Shown: one piece after another, positions 30,783 to 41,153 of the stretch | How the letters are laid out: the number at the start of each line of letters is the position of its first letter | Position numbering within the stretch: position 1 is the stretch's first letter | From: Fragilariopsis cylindrus CCMP1102 | Taxonomy: Eukaryota; Bacillariophyta; Bacillariophyceae; Bacillariales; Bacillariaceae | Assembly: GCA_900095095.1 (NCBI GenBank) | Contig: FMBT01000290.1 | Location: 372,001-436,000 of the forward strand | Reading direction: 5' to 3' | DNA length: 64,000 bases | Program-made: the position numbers and the translations under genes | Notes under the pieces: generated by a model | What the model saw: only the letters and a program-made list of their open reading frames with translations | Databases searched by the model: none | What the model was told of the DNA's origin: nothing

Positions 30783-31700
30783 CTAGCTCCATGACCAAAT
30801 AAATACTGTTATACCAGATAATAGCACAATTGATTCACTAAATGATGGTGGCCATTTACCACCTTTTGTTGGTGCGAATCTTTGTAACCATTTTGGTGCT
30901 TCATTGCGTTCTTTCCAGTTTAATTTCAATTGTTCTTGTTGTTCTTGTAATTGTTGTTCTTGTTGTAATTGTTGTAATTGTTGTAAATCATTATCGTAAT
31001 CTGATTGCGATGGTGATTTTGATTGTGAATCATTATCTACTTTATCGAATTTGTTATCAATATCAATACCTATACCAATAGTAGTAGCGGCATCAGCATC
31101 AGCAGTACTAGCATTTGTAGCATTTGTAGTAGCATAAGTAGTAGTTCCATCTTCTACGAATGTTGATGCTACTACTGTTTCTTTTGATGACGAGGTGGTT
31201 GTTGATGATGTCATTGTTGTTGATGATGACATAAAACGACGACGATTATGATTATGAGTATTATGATGGACGACGAGACTACTACTTGTTCTAATATTAA
31301 GAAAATTAGTAGTAGGTAGTGATGGTGGTGTTACTAGTATTGTATTAGTGATGATGTGTTGATTTCTTCGTCTTGGTATTAGTTGTAGTAGAATTTGTTG
31401 TTGTTGTTGTTGCGGTTTTTTGTTTTGTTTTTTACAATGGAATAAGAAGTCAGTTACTGTCGGAATCGTTGTCGTCTTTGTCGTAATATTCGTCGTCTTT
31501 GTCATATTCGTCATCGCCTTTGTCATTGTCATCGTCGTATTTGCCATTGCCATTGCCATTGACGACGATGGCGATGACGATGATGCGTACGATGACGATG
31601 AAATTATTGAAATACTATTACGATTTAATATTGTTGTTGCGGTATTAGTATAATTAGCTATTCCTCGTCGTCGTCCTCCTCCTCTAATCATCATAATCAA
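30783..31700 (-). CDS. Unrecognised low-complexity protein with C-terminal membrane anchor
   Basis: The 305-residue product is basic and Ser/Thr/Met-rich at the N-terminus with few acids, like an organelle presequence. It then has Gln and Thr runs and a Gln/Leu heptad stretch (~240-262). The last ~45 residues are the only conserved-looking part: WKERNEAPKWLQRFAPTKGG, then a short hydrophobic helix ending IWSWS. A tail-anchored or single-pass mitochondrial inner-membrane protein is my best guess; the family is unknown. The stop follows directly after the helix, as in tail-anchored proteins. Confidence 0.55.
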   Translation of the reverse strand: MIMMIRGGGRRRGIANYTNTATTILNRNSISIISSSSYASSSSPSSSMAMAMANTTMTMTKAMTNMTKTTNITTKTTTIPTVTDFLFHCKKQNKKPQQQQQQILLQLIPRRRNQHIITNTILVTPPSLPTTNFLNIRTSSSLVVHHNTHNHNRRRFMSSSTTMTSSTTTSSSKETVVASTFVEDGTTTYATTNATNASTADADAATTIGIGIDIDNKFDKVDNDSQSKSPSQSDYDNDLQQLQQLQQEQQLQEQQEQLKLNWKERNEAPKWLQRFAPTKGGKWPPSFSESIVLLSGITVFIWSWS

Positions 31701-32099
31701 TCCTGGGTCGGTAATATAATAGAATAAGATGCCGGTGACCGTTATTTGTTAGTTTGTAATTTTGTGATTTTTCGCTGAGGGATTTTCGAGACTTAAGAAA
31801 TCGCTTGACAATTAATTCATTTTCGACGCTACTCCTCGCTAAATTTAGATGAGATCTTTGCCAAGTTTTTTCGATTTTTAATTGACATCAAAATAAATAT
31901 CCAACAGGATAACTATTATAATAAGTACGAATGACGTAGTGTACAAGTAACCAAGTAACCAGCTAGGATATAAGTTTCCATACATGCTTTAAACACTATA
32001 ATTATCCTTCTTCGTGCTGTTCAGGGATCTACGTACGATCTTACAACAATTCAATTCAATTCGATTCATTATTATTATTATTCATCTCGAAAACAGAAC
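31701..32099. other. Divergent promoter region, ~400 bp
   Basis: AT-rich; contains CAAGTAACCAAGTAACCAG near 31945 and a short AATTC pentamer run near 32048-32066. No gene is seen. Confidence 0.4.
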
Positions 32100-33083
32100 A
32101 TGTCGTCAAAGACAAATTCGTTTTGTGTGTGTGTCGTCATTCTCGTCACCAGCTTAGTTTTTCTTTTCACGGACCCTACGACTTGTTTTGCGCTTACAAG
32201 CACTAGCATTCGTCCTCTAATAATAAAAGGCCGATGCAATAGTGAAATAGTCAATGGTGGTGGCAATGGCAATGACATTGACAACGGCTACAGTTTCATC
32301 GGCAACAAAGTAATTGTTAATCGAGATTTAAGACTATTTTCGTCGACAGGATCATCATCATCATCATCATCATCAATAAGCGACATCGGCATCGATAACG
32401 ATGACGGTCGACGACAGTTTATCAAGACGGCTGCGGGTGGCAGTTCCACCTTGTTATCATCTTGTTTTGCACTTTTATGTTGCGATCCCGCTGCTAATGC
32501 ATTCGACAATCGGATTGATGACAAATATAGTAATGCAACACCTCGAACGGGCATAGACGAACCGAATGATTTAGGACATCAAGAACGTACGAAAAGTAGT
32601 AGTCAACGTACAAGTTATATTGGATTAAAACCATGTGATACATCACCGAATTGTTGGTGTTCTTCCGCACCATTCGAAAATAATCCTGCTCGATACATTC
32701 CTGCATGGAATTCTTCGCCGAATAATGGAAATTCAAATTCAATTGAAGACGTAAAACAAATTATTGATACATACGAAGCTGGACAGAATAATATTGATGG
32801 TGGTGGATATAAAATAATTGACTATATCAATGAAAAAAAGAAGAATGATAATAGTGGTGAACAATACATATACGTTCAATTTCAAAGTTATAAGGTAGGA
32901 TATATTGATGATTTTGAATGTTGGTATAATCCATTATCAAAGAAATTTGATATCCGAAGTTCCAGCAGAGAAGGATATTCAGATCTTGGTGTCAATGCCA
33001 AGCGTTTAGAATATATTGCAAAACGATTAGAACAAGAATACGGTTGGACATTTGATAGAAGAAAATCTGGCATGTTAGTCTAA
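32100..33083 (+). CDS. DUF1499 protein with predicted thylakoid-lumen Tat targeting
   Basis: The 327-residue protein ends in a DUF1499 domain (about 180-320): CDTSPNCWCSSA, VGYIDDFECWYNP, IRSSSREGYSDLGVNAKRLE. Its leader has three parts. A signal peptide runs to TTCFALT, the phenylalanine junction typical of diatom plastid proteins. A Ser/Gly-rich transit region follows. Then DDGRRQFIKTAAGG with a hydrophobic stretch ends PAANAF, which reads as a twin-arginine thylakoid signal with an AxA-type cleavage site. The mature protein would therefore lie in the thylakoid lumen. The biochemical function of DUF1499 is not established. Low-complexity Ser and Asn tracts lie outside the domain. Confidence 0.82.
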   Translation: MSSKTNSFCVCVVILVTSLVFLFTDPTTCFALTSTSIRPLIIKGRCNSEIVNGGGNGNDIDNGYSFIGNKVIVNRDLRLFSSTGSSSSSSSSISDIGIDNDDGRRQFIKTAAGGSSTLLSSCFALLCCDPAANAFDNRIDDKYSNATPRTGIDEPNDLGHQERTKSSSQRTSYIGLKPCDTSPNCWCSSAPFENNPARYIPAWNSSPNNGNSNSIEDVKQIIDTYEAGQNNIDGGGYKIIDYINEKKKNDNSGEQYIYVQFQSYKVGYIDDFECWYNPLSKKFDIRSSSREGYSDLGVNAKRLEYIAKRLEQEYGWTFDRRKSGMLV

Positions 33084-34305
33084 AACTAATCAATATAACA
33101 GATTAATAAGGCTAATCAATGTGATCTGAAGAGAGTTCAGTATGGTGGCTAATAATGTCTGTCTCTGACAGGACATCACTCAGCTCTTCCTTTTTCTTCT
33201 TTTTGCAGTATGTGTTGTATGATGTTTGGTCTCGTTGCCTCTGATGGACCTGTTTCCCTATCTCAATATTGTCTCCTCGTATCCATTGTAGAATTGATGT
33301 TGGTATTTTCTGTGATCCTTTAGTCCATTTCCTGACAGTAACTATGGATTGCTTTCCATGACTGAATATGTAATTCGCTACAACTTTCCCATGATATTGA
33401 CAATTTGATATACTCGTCAACCTTCTCCATGGAATAGACAAATTGTGTCTTGCAAGTATTGGAACCAATATTTTATTGCAGTGGTAAAATTTGGTCTCCA
33501 TTGGACAAGTGATGGTGATATTTAGCAAAGAATATGTCCATGATGTGTCTCTTGGTGATGACATAATATATGCAAATCATGCATCTGGTATTATTGTCAT
33601 AAGATCCAGTGCAGTACTATAGATAGTGATACAACTGCATTTTTGACTGGAGGCAATACAATGCAAGGGAAATCAATTTGAAGAAATTGTATATGTACAG
33701 ACATACATACATAGTAAAAAAATCACCAACCATGGAGAATAAAACTGCCAGCATCGAAAGCTCCACTTATTTAATGCTTGTAGTGATCATTTTGTTTATA
33801 CTAACAATAAGCCAACCAGTATTCTTTTGGTGGGTTTAATCAGCCAGATGTGATAAATACCAGGGTCAAATTTTGGCAAGTCTGCATATAAGTACCTAGG
33901 ATAATCTCGAATAATATAGTAAGACCTAAAGTAACTCTATAAACAACACAAAAAGGAGATGTAAATTGATAACAACCTACTGTACAGTATTCATTGTTTA
34001 ATACTGTACCAAAATAATAATTGTTACTCCTGGTGCAATTCAAGGGTTCCTGCTGTGAGTCATAATATTTTTGAAAAACTGAAAATAGCCTTATGACTAG
34101 AGGATGCACGACTCGGGTTCGTCTATTGCACATATTTATATTGATGCCTTCACAAATTTGTGAATGAATCTTTTTTATCTCCATTCTTCGTACTCTACAA
34201 AATGAAAGAGTGAGCTGTGTGATTGTGATCTAATTTGAAGTAGTTGTTATCGAACGTATATCACCTTCACCCGTACCAATCACAGGACATTTAAAAAAAA
34301 AAGCA
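33084..34305. other. Intergenic region, ~1.2 kb
   Basis: A 150-codon open frame on the minus strand (33564-33112) and a 114-codon one (34184-33840) have unusual composition (His, Ser, Ile) and no family I recognise. They may be relics of a mobile element or chance frames. The rest is AT-rich, and the cyclophilin promoter must lie at the right end. Confidence 0.4.
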
Positions 34306-34893
34306 ATGGCCACAAATGATATCGTAGTCTTTGAAACTACAGAAGGCAGTTTTCAAGTTGAATTATTTACAGAGAAGATGCCGATAACAGTGGCGAACTT
34401 CGTTGATTTAGCAATCGATCGTAAATTTTATGATGGCTTGTATATACATCGGATCGTACCCGAATTTTGTATCCAATTTGGTTGTCCATTTGCATTGGAT
34501 CCACATGTGTATCATGGCACATTAGAACATGACGATGTTGGAAAAGGATCTGGACCGGCCGATACATCCTTTAAAACGTTCGATGGAAAAGAACATCAAC
34601 GTGACGAAGATGGGAATATTGAAGATGAACTTATAAAGGGAATATCCAATGAAAAGGGAACATTAAGTATGGCAAATTCAGGTGAGCCGGATACAGGTGG
34701 GAGTCAATTTTTTATCAACGTTACAAGCAATAAACATCTCGATTGGTTTAATGGTTCATCTGAAAGTTATCATCCCGTTTTTGGCAAAGTAATTAAAGGT
34801 TATGACGATGTTGTGGAAAAAATCGAAAAGGTAGAAATTAATGCCGAACAACCGGTAACTCCAATTAAAGTTATCTCAATAAGGATGGTTTAA
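34306..34893 (+). CDS. Cyclophilin-type peptidyl-prolyl isomerase
   Basis: The 195-residue single-domain cyclophilin has no targeting peptide, so it is probably cytosolic. It has IVVFETTEGSFQVELF at the start, the catalytic HRIVPEFCIQFGCP block near residue 47, GTLSMANSGEPDTGGSQFFI near 110-130 and HPVFGKVIKGYDDV. It catalyses cis-trans isomerisation of Xaa-Pro bonds. An insertion between the FGCP block and the SMAN block makes it longer than the minimal fold. The Trp that contacts cyclosporin in human CypA is not obviously conserved in HLDWFNGSSESY. Single exon. Confidence 0.92.
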   Translation: MATNDIVVFETTEGSFQVELFTEKMPITVANFVDLAIDRKFYDGLYIHRIVPEFCIQFGCPFALDPHVYHGTLEHDDVGKGSGPADTSFKTFDGKEHQRDEDGNIEDELIKGISNEKGTLSMANSGEPDTGGSQFFINVTSNKHLDWFNGSSESYHPVFGKVIKGYDDVVEKIEKVEINAEQPVTPIKVISIRMV

Positions 34894-35068
34894 GTAAATA
34901 AAACAAGCAAATCAGCCAATCAATCCCATACTTCTTAATATTATTATTTTCCTTCATAAGCGTAAACGCTCTACGAGATAAGAAGTTTCTTTAGTCCAAG
35001 GTTTTTCGATCGATGTACTACTAGCCAATACATCGTACTGATTTGATTCCATCAAAGTATATAAAGTA

Positions 35069-37120
35069 TTATATATAGATCACATGTAAACTCCCGACTT
35101 TAGAATTTACTTTTCCTCTCGTAAAAGCACCACATTTCAACCATACCCCAAAAGAAGAAGAAGCACCCTTGCTGGTATTTACACTATTTTTCTTGTCGTC
35201 GTCGTCGTCACCATCATTTCTCGTTGAGGACAAATTATTATACATTGTCGACGGTGACGGTGACGATGGCGATGGTGTTGTTCGTTGACAAACTTCTGCG
35301 TACAGAGTATCATCTTCGTGCGCCCTCTTTTGTAAAACACGTGATCCAACCAAAAGACCAGTACTCAATGAAAAAACACCCAAACAAGCATCAGAATTTG
35401 AATTAATGTATGGTGAAATCATCGTAGTCGTTTGATTATGATCATTATTAGTGTTATCAACAGCGAAACCATTACAATTTGCAGATAAAGTGGGATTGAT
35501 TTCATTGGATGGAATAGTCATGTTACGCACAATCGATGTGGAAGTATTGTTACTACTATTCATTGCTGTTGTTGATGATGATAATGATGACATTGATGAT
35601 GATGATTTTCTTAAATCATGAAGCTGACAACTTCCAAATGACCGTTTGACAATAACTTGATGACCAGATTGGTACCGCGTAAGAAATCCTAAATCGGAAA
35701 CACATCCCAATGATACTCGTGCGACACCACCACCACCACCACCACTATTATTATTATCATTATTATGTATAATAGATTTTTCAGAGGATTCCTCATATTG
35801 GAGAATCGAACAAACCGTTCCTGATACTCTCAAATCGAGTATAGATACTTGTCCATTCCGATGACCAAACGCAACAATTTTTTCTTGTTCTTTACACATC
35901 ATTTCAACACGTAATGCATCACTTTGTGGAAAATTTTGTACATTAATAGTCCGAACGGTACTACTAATATAATTATTGTTTGAATTGTAATCTCCTCCTG
36001 CCTCCACTAATGGTAGAAAGAGTGGATTTAAATTGTTACCATTCCTATATCGTGGACAAGAAAATATTGCTATTTCATTTCCAAAACAAAAATCTGTTAC
36101 AGGATGTTGTAAGTCTGCTTCAACGTACGATGTTGCATATGGTAGTTTATACCATCGAAACAAGTAGGAATTGTTGTTGTTGTTATTATTATTACTCGAT
36201 GAACTATTATAATTACGGACGATAGTCCCACAAAGACCAGAATTTTCATGAATACGAATAGCATGAACGGGTGGACTTTGTATTGTTTGGATTCGATGAT
36301 CATGATGAGACTTTTTATGATGGAATAATCCCCATCCATCATGAAATATAGTAGCAACTGTTGGAAGATGCGGTTGTTGCGTATTTGATAATGAGTTTGT
36401 TGCTGTGGCGTTGGTTGTATTTATGCCTGTATATGTATCTGTATTTGTATTTGATAACATCGCAACGTCAAATGTTCTTGCTGATGTATGGAGACGATAT
36501 TTACAGGATAGATCCCACGAGCACATGGTGGAATTATCTGGCAACGTATGTTTCATCAGCCATTTTTTCTTACAATAGAATGCCGCTGCTTTTGGATTTA
36601 TTATCATATTTTCAAAATGATACTGTGTCGGCCATAATTGACGTAATGTATTCCTTTTTTGAATTGATAACCTCGGATCGGATTGTATTATCTGACTTAA
36701 TACAAACGACATTGATGGTAACCGAATCATCGTCTCGCCGTTGTTGTTGAGAATCAATTGTGATCTCGTGGTCAATATCGATGTCGATGTCGATGATTGC
36801 AATGGCATGACAAAACCAACATCATGGTTATCGTCTGTCTCGTCGTCGTCACTGTCATCATTCGTTTTATCTCTCTCATCCTCTAGTTTTTGCCGTTCCT
36901 GTTGTCGAATTCGTTGTCGTCGAAGGTCTTCTTCAAGAGACAATGGCTGATGATGACCATTGTTGCATTCTTCTTCCTCTTTTTCAATGCTACCTCTACG
37001 AAGTCGTTTTTTCTTGCTTTTGTTTTGTCTTCGCGGCATAATTGTTGTTATATTACTACTCTTACGCCGATCAACAGCAATAAGACGCACGTAGAGACTA
37101 TTGCCTAGTACACGCAGCAA
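35069..37120 (-). CDS. WD-repeat protein, DCAF4-like
   Basis: The 683-residue protein has a basic nuclear-type N-terminus (NKSKKKRLRRGS) and an acidic patch. A helical block follows (RLPSMSFVLSQIIQSDPRLS). It then has degenerate beta-propeller blades rather than textbook WD repeats: VHAIRIHENSGLCGTIV, VAFGHRNGQVSILDLR, and VIVKRSFGSCQLHDLRK, whose LDLR/HDLR strings recall the WDxR motif of CUL4-DDB1 substrate receptors. DCAF4/WDR21 is the best guess, placing it in ubiquitin ligation. Asn, Ser and Gly runs interrupt loops. The start may be the ATG at 37039 (residue 28, MPRRQNKSKKKR), which removes a hydrophobic leader. Confidence 0.6.
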   Translation of the reverse strand: MLRVLGNSLYVRLIAVDRRKSSNITTIMPRRQNKSKKKRLRRGSIEKEEEECNNGHHQPLSLEEDLRRQRIRQQERQKLEDERDKTNDDSDDDETDDNHDVGFVMPLQSSTSTSILTTRSQLILNNNGETMIRLPSMSFVLSQIIQSDPRLSIQKRNTLRQLWPTQYHFENMIINPKAAAFYCKKKWLMKHTLPDNSTMCSWDLSCKYRLHTSARTFDVAMLSNTNTDTYTGINTTNATATNSLSNTQQPHLPTVATIFHDGWGLFHHKKSHHDHRIQTIQSPPVHAIRIHENSGLCGTIVRNYNSSSSNNNNNNNNSYLFRWYKLPYATSYVEADLQHPVTDFCFGNEIAIFSCPRYRNGNNLNPLFLPLVEAGGDYNSNNNYISSTVRTINVQNFPQSDALRVEMMCKEQEKIVAFGHRNGQVSILDLRVSGTVCSILQYEESSEKSIIHNNDNNNSGGGGGGVARVSLGCVSDLGFLTRYQSGHQVIVKRSFGSCQLHDLRKSSSSMSSLSSSTTAMNSSNNTSTSIVRNMTIPSNEINPTLSANCNGFAVDNTNNDHNQTTTMISPYINSNSDACLGVFSLSTGLLVGSRVLQKRAHEDDTLYAEVCQRTTPSPSSPSPSTMYNNLSSTRNDGDDDDDKKNSVNTSKGASSSFGVWLKCGAFTRGKVNSKVGSLHVIYI

Positions 37121-37902
37121 TTATAGATGATGGTTGCTGAATGTTTATGACAGGGTTCATGATCATAACAACAAATATATTAGAGATATCAACAACTCAA
37201 TATTAGGATTCATTCATTCCGTAGTACAATTGAATAGTGTTATGACAATGGTGCACGACGAAAGACTCGAAACTTTTTGTTTGTTTGTGATAAATGATTT
37301 TTGATGATTTGATGCATGGTTGATGGTTGTCGTGGAATTGTCGAAATGGCGGCGCGCAATGGGCGTTAATTTTTATCGCGTTAATTTCTCGTATGTACAA
37401 CCGATCATTGATAGAAGTACTATAAAATAAATGGTACATTGTGTTTTAGTTTAGTATCTAGCTACTACTAGTAGATATGAGAATAATACCCCATTTATGT
37501 ATATATACAGTAGGTAGGTTTAATATTTTCTCTAAAAATTACAATAGTCTATTTTTTTTCTCTTTTTACACACAATATAAATCAAAGTACACATAAAATA
37601 GCTGTCATAAATGTTGTTGCATGGAACTACTACCGAAGTATCTGTTACAAACAAGAAAGGCTGCCCCCTTTTGCTTTTCTGTTTGCATTCCTTCCATCGT
37701 CGTCGTCAAAGTAGATTTAATCAATCAAACTTTAACTCAACATTTTCATTTGATGACCGAGACATTCACCCCATCCGATCAATGAATATCCTTTCCTGTA
37801 GGAAAGCGGGTAAATCAGCAACGATTAGAAAAAGGTCGAACGATAAAATTTCGATACAAGCATCCCCGTATATATATTCATATATACATATGTACATGTA
37901 AT
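37121..37902. other. Intergenic region, ~780 bp
   Basis: AT-rich. It contains TAGTAGATAT- and TACAGTAGG-type words near 37465-37520 and a C/T-rich tract. A 96-codon open frame at 37611-37901 lacks support. Confidence 0.4.
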
Positions 37903-40401
37903 TTACCCGAGGAACGTGAATGTTCTTTCGTCGTCGTCGGGTGCTTGAATTTCCACTTCGTCCTGATTGAAACCTTCATCTTGACCTGGCATGACCCCTC
38001 TTTCGTAGAAATAATCAACAAGTTGGTCGGGGATTTCATCTAAAACGGCCTCCGTCAATGCCGTATAACTTTTATAGTCATTGAATTGAACAAACTTCGT
38101 GATGTCTCGTCCTGATTCAATTTCTGCATCAAAGGAATCTAAAAATTCCATACCCGAAAAGTCAGCGTCACCTATTCCAAGTATAACAACCGATAGTGGC
38201 TCCTTACTAGCTGCAATCAATCGATTTTTTGTAGCCTGCACATCTTCTACATTCCCTGCCGTCAAGATAAGTAGAATTGTATATGACAAATGATCCTCTT
38301 CTCGTGCAGCCTCCTGAAAGTATATCAGTCCAGTAGCGAAGAAGAAGAAAACGAGAAAAATGAATAATGTTAGGTATAATATTATGGGATAGAACTTAGT
38401 CGACGTGAACTATTAGTAATGCACAGTACCCATCAAAAGCATATACATAATATCATGTAGGATAAAAGATAATAATGAAGAAACCGGCGTACCTGTTCGT
38501 GTTGGGCATATCCAGCAGCTGTATTGATCACTTCCGTAAATCGTGTTGGGAAACTCATTCGTAATGGTGTACGGAAAACACCACGGTATGCATCCATTAT
38601 ACCCTGTACGCCTTCCACTTCAACTTCTGTACCACATTGGAAACAATGTCGAACTTTGTCATTATACTTGGCACCGAATCCCCACACTGGAAATTTATTA
38701 TCAGAATCATACTTTGCTAATATAGAACCGACCGCAAAAATAGCTTTCTCATAATCATTCCATTGCTTATCTCCTGTATTATGAAAATAATGGGGTGTTC
38801 CTGGTACTCTTGGATCACCATTCGAGGCAGTGAAGTCAATTGCAACTGCTAAACTTATTTGACATCCACCGGTTAAATAATCTATGAATGCAGGTCTGGG
38901 TTGCGGAATGTTAGCAGGAGCAGCAGCGACCGGTGAAGAAATTGACGCACTTGACATTCGTTCCGTTACTTGTACTGTCGACGAATTTCTTTTGCTATTC
39001 TTCTTTGGCGACGTCGACGATGATGATGATGATTTTCGTGAGTGATTATTATTACTACTACTTTTATTATTATTATTTCCACCTAAGATTGCAGCTTTCA
39101 TCACTTCACATCGTCCAATAGGTTTACCATTATCTTGTTTACTAACAGTAAAACTAATAACATCACTACCCTGTGGTACAGGTTCTCTTGCATTTAATAA
39201 GCCTTGTACGGTCGTTTCGAATTCACCCATATGCTTATGTTTCCCAGATCGTCGATGATCCCAAATAACAATCTTCATTGCTCTGTTCAGATCACCATTA
39301 CAAATTGCCTCGAGGTCCAGTGTTGATTCGTTCCATATTGGTTGTAGTTCACGTCGAACAACATTGGATTGGTATACCTTGACCCATGTGGCACCGGTGG
39401 GACGTTCCACTTTTCGTAATAATTCAAAAAATGGACAACTGATCATCCCTAATGAACCAACATTTTTTAATTTAAAGGCACGCAATTGGAAGCAAAATTT
39501 TCCTTTCTCACCATCCTCCCGACAACGTTCAATATGTGCATAAATGGCACCACCAGTTTGCAATGATTTCGATCCAACATTCCCACGACTACCTAATATT
39601 TCACCCACTTCAAATAATGCTGTTCCCATCACACGATGAGGGAATTGTCCCTTCCGTAATAAGGCATGACTACTGGAATCACACACAATATTTAAATTTG
39701 TATGTGCATCATTCTTTTGTAATTTCTTTTCCGTAGTACCGGCCGCCTTGGCATCAAAATCGAAGACACCAACATCAATATAAAATGGTACACCAAATTT
39801 GTACCCATCCAGGAACACAATTGTGGACCAATTTGGATTCAAATTATTAAATACACTGTTAGTGTTTGTTATTATTGTCATCATTGTCATCATTGTCATT
39901 TTTTTTTTGTGGTCATCATCAAGGTTATTTTTATAATTGAATCGACGTTGTGAAATCGATCGAAACGACAACGACAACAACGGACGGATTAGAAAAAAAG
40001 TAAGAATAAAAAAATCGACAATCAAACCCAGAAAAGAAAGAAACAGAGACAAAATGTAAGGAACATGTATCATAATAAAACAGAAAAATTCACGATATCA
40101 CGACGACGACGACGACGACAATGACGACGATAATGACAACACGGGCACATTAAAAAGTACCCCCGGTGTCCGCACCGCACTGTACCGTATGCTGCCCAAA
40201 AGAAAAAAAAATCTTCTTAAAGAAGAAAAAACAAACTTACACATCGGTCCGTCCAATAATTTCTGGTTTATTATCTTGATTACTACCACGAAATGTCACC
40301 ACAGCAAATGGATCGGACATTTCAAATAATCCGGATAAATTCTTTAAATCTTTCCCACTCAATGAGAGCTGTAATCGTGTAGTAGTACCACTACTTGACA
40401 T
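37903..40401 (-). CDS. Copine (two C2 domains plus von Willebrand A domain)
   Basis: Three exons (40401-40241, 39855-38493, 38313-37903), separated by GT-AG introns of 385 and 179 bp, give 644 residues. C2A opens with LSLSGKDLKNL and the calcium Asp in MSDPFAVV; the first splice restores GRTDVVFNNLNPNW. C2B follows with NPNW-like PIWNESTLDLEA and DHRRSGKHKHMGEF. The copine-type A domain has the MIDAS-like DFTASNGDPRVPGTPHYFHN. The second splice restores YAQHEQEAAREEDH. Copines bind membranes in a Ca2+-dependent way and recruit partners through the A domain. A ~65-residue Ser/Asn insert lies between C2B and the A domain. The C-terminus after the A domain is acidic. Confidence 0.93.
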
Positions 40402-41153
40402 GATTGATTTGTATATTGTATTTTGTGTGTGTATTTTATTTGAAATCTGATTTGTTTTGAATTGATTTTGATTTGATTTAAGTTCTTATGAGTAGTTGAT
40501 GATGCGAGTGCAATTATGAGTACAGTGAGTGGGAATCAATCGTATCGAAGGGCAATAACTCGTAGGTTCCGTGTCCGTTGTTAATTTTGTCGTGGATTGC
40601 AAATAAAATGAATGATGATTATGTTGTTGTTGTTGTTGTTGTCGCTCTCTTTTAAGAAAAAATGTTTTAAAGTGAGGGAATAAAATAAATATGGGAGCCG
40701 AAATGAAACTATTAGATTGACGTCTTGGTTCTGAAACCAGTGTCGTTTTTTGTTATTCAAGCAGGGCAGCGCAGATAAGCGAATTGAAAAGTATCAATCA
40801 AGATGCCATGCATGCATGGATGAACAATCAATCACGACAGGAATGCTGAATTCGAGAGAGTTCTTGATTTTGCTTTTTAAAAAAAACCTGTTGTGCTTAG
40901 CTGCCACTGCTGCTGTTACTGCGTGGGCAATATAATTGTATGTTTTTAAGCAGAATATGACCGCGAAAACCATTATGCGAACCATCGCCTATCCGTCGTC
41001 AGTCAATCGCAAAGCGCCACAAAATTTTTAAGATTTTTTCATCTCATTTGTTTGAACGAAAAAAATTGTTGAAAAGTTGAAAGTAGCATATCGATACAAA
41101 AATACAAATTTTTTAAAGTTGTACTGTACGTCAAGAGGGATGCTGATAAAATC
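40402..41153. other. Divergent promoter region, ~750 bp
   Basis: AT-rich; includes a GTT run near 40623-40640 and GTACTGTACG at 41121-41130. No gene is seen. Confidence 0.4.

Noticed and set aside
33112-33564. 150-codon minus-strand frame as a gene
   Set aside because: No recognisable domain or promoter, odd composition, and no start-context support. Described only as part of the intergenic region.
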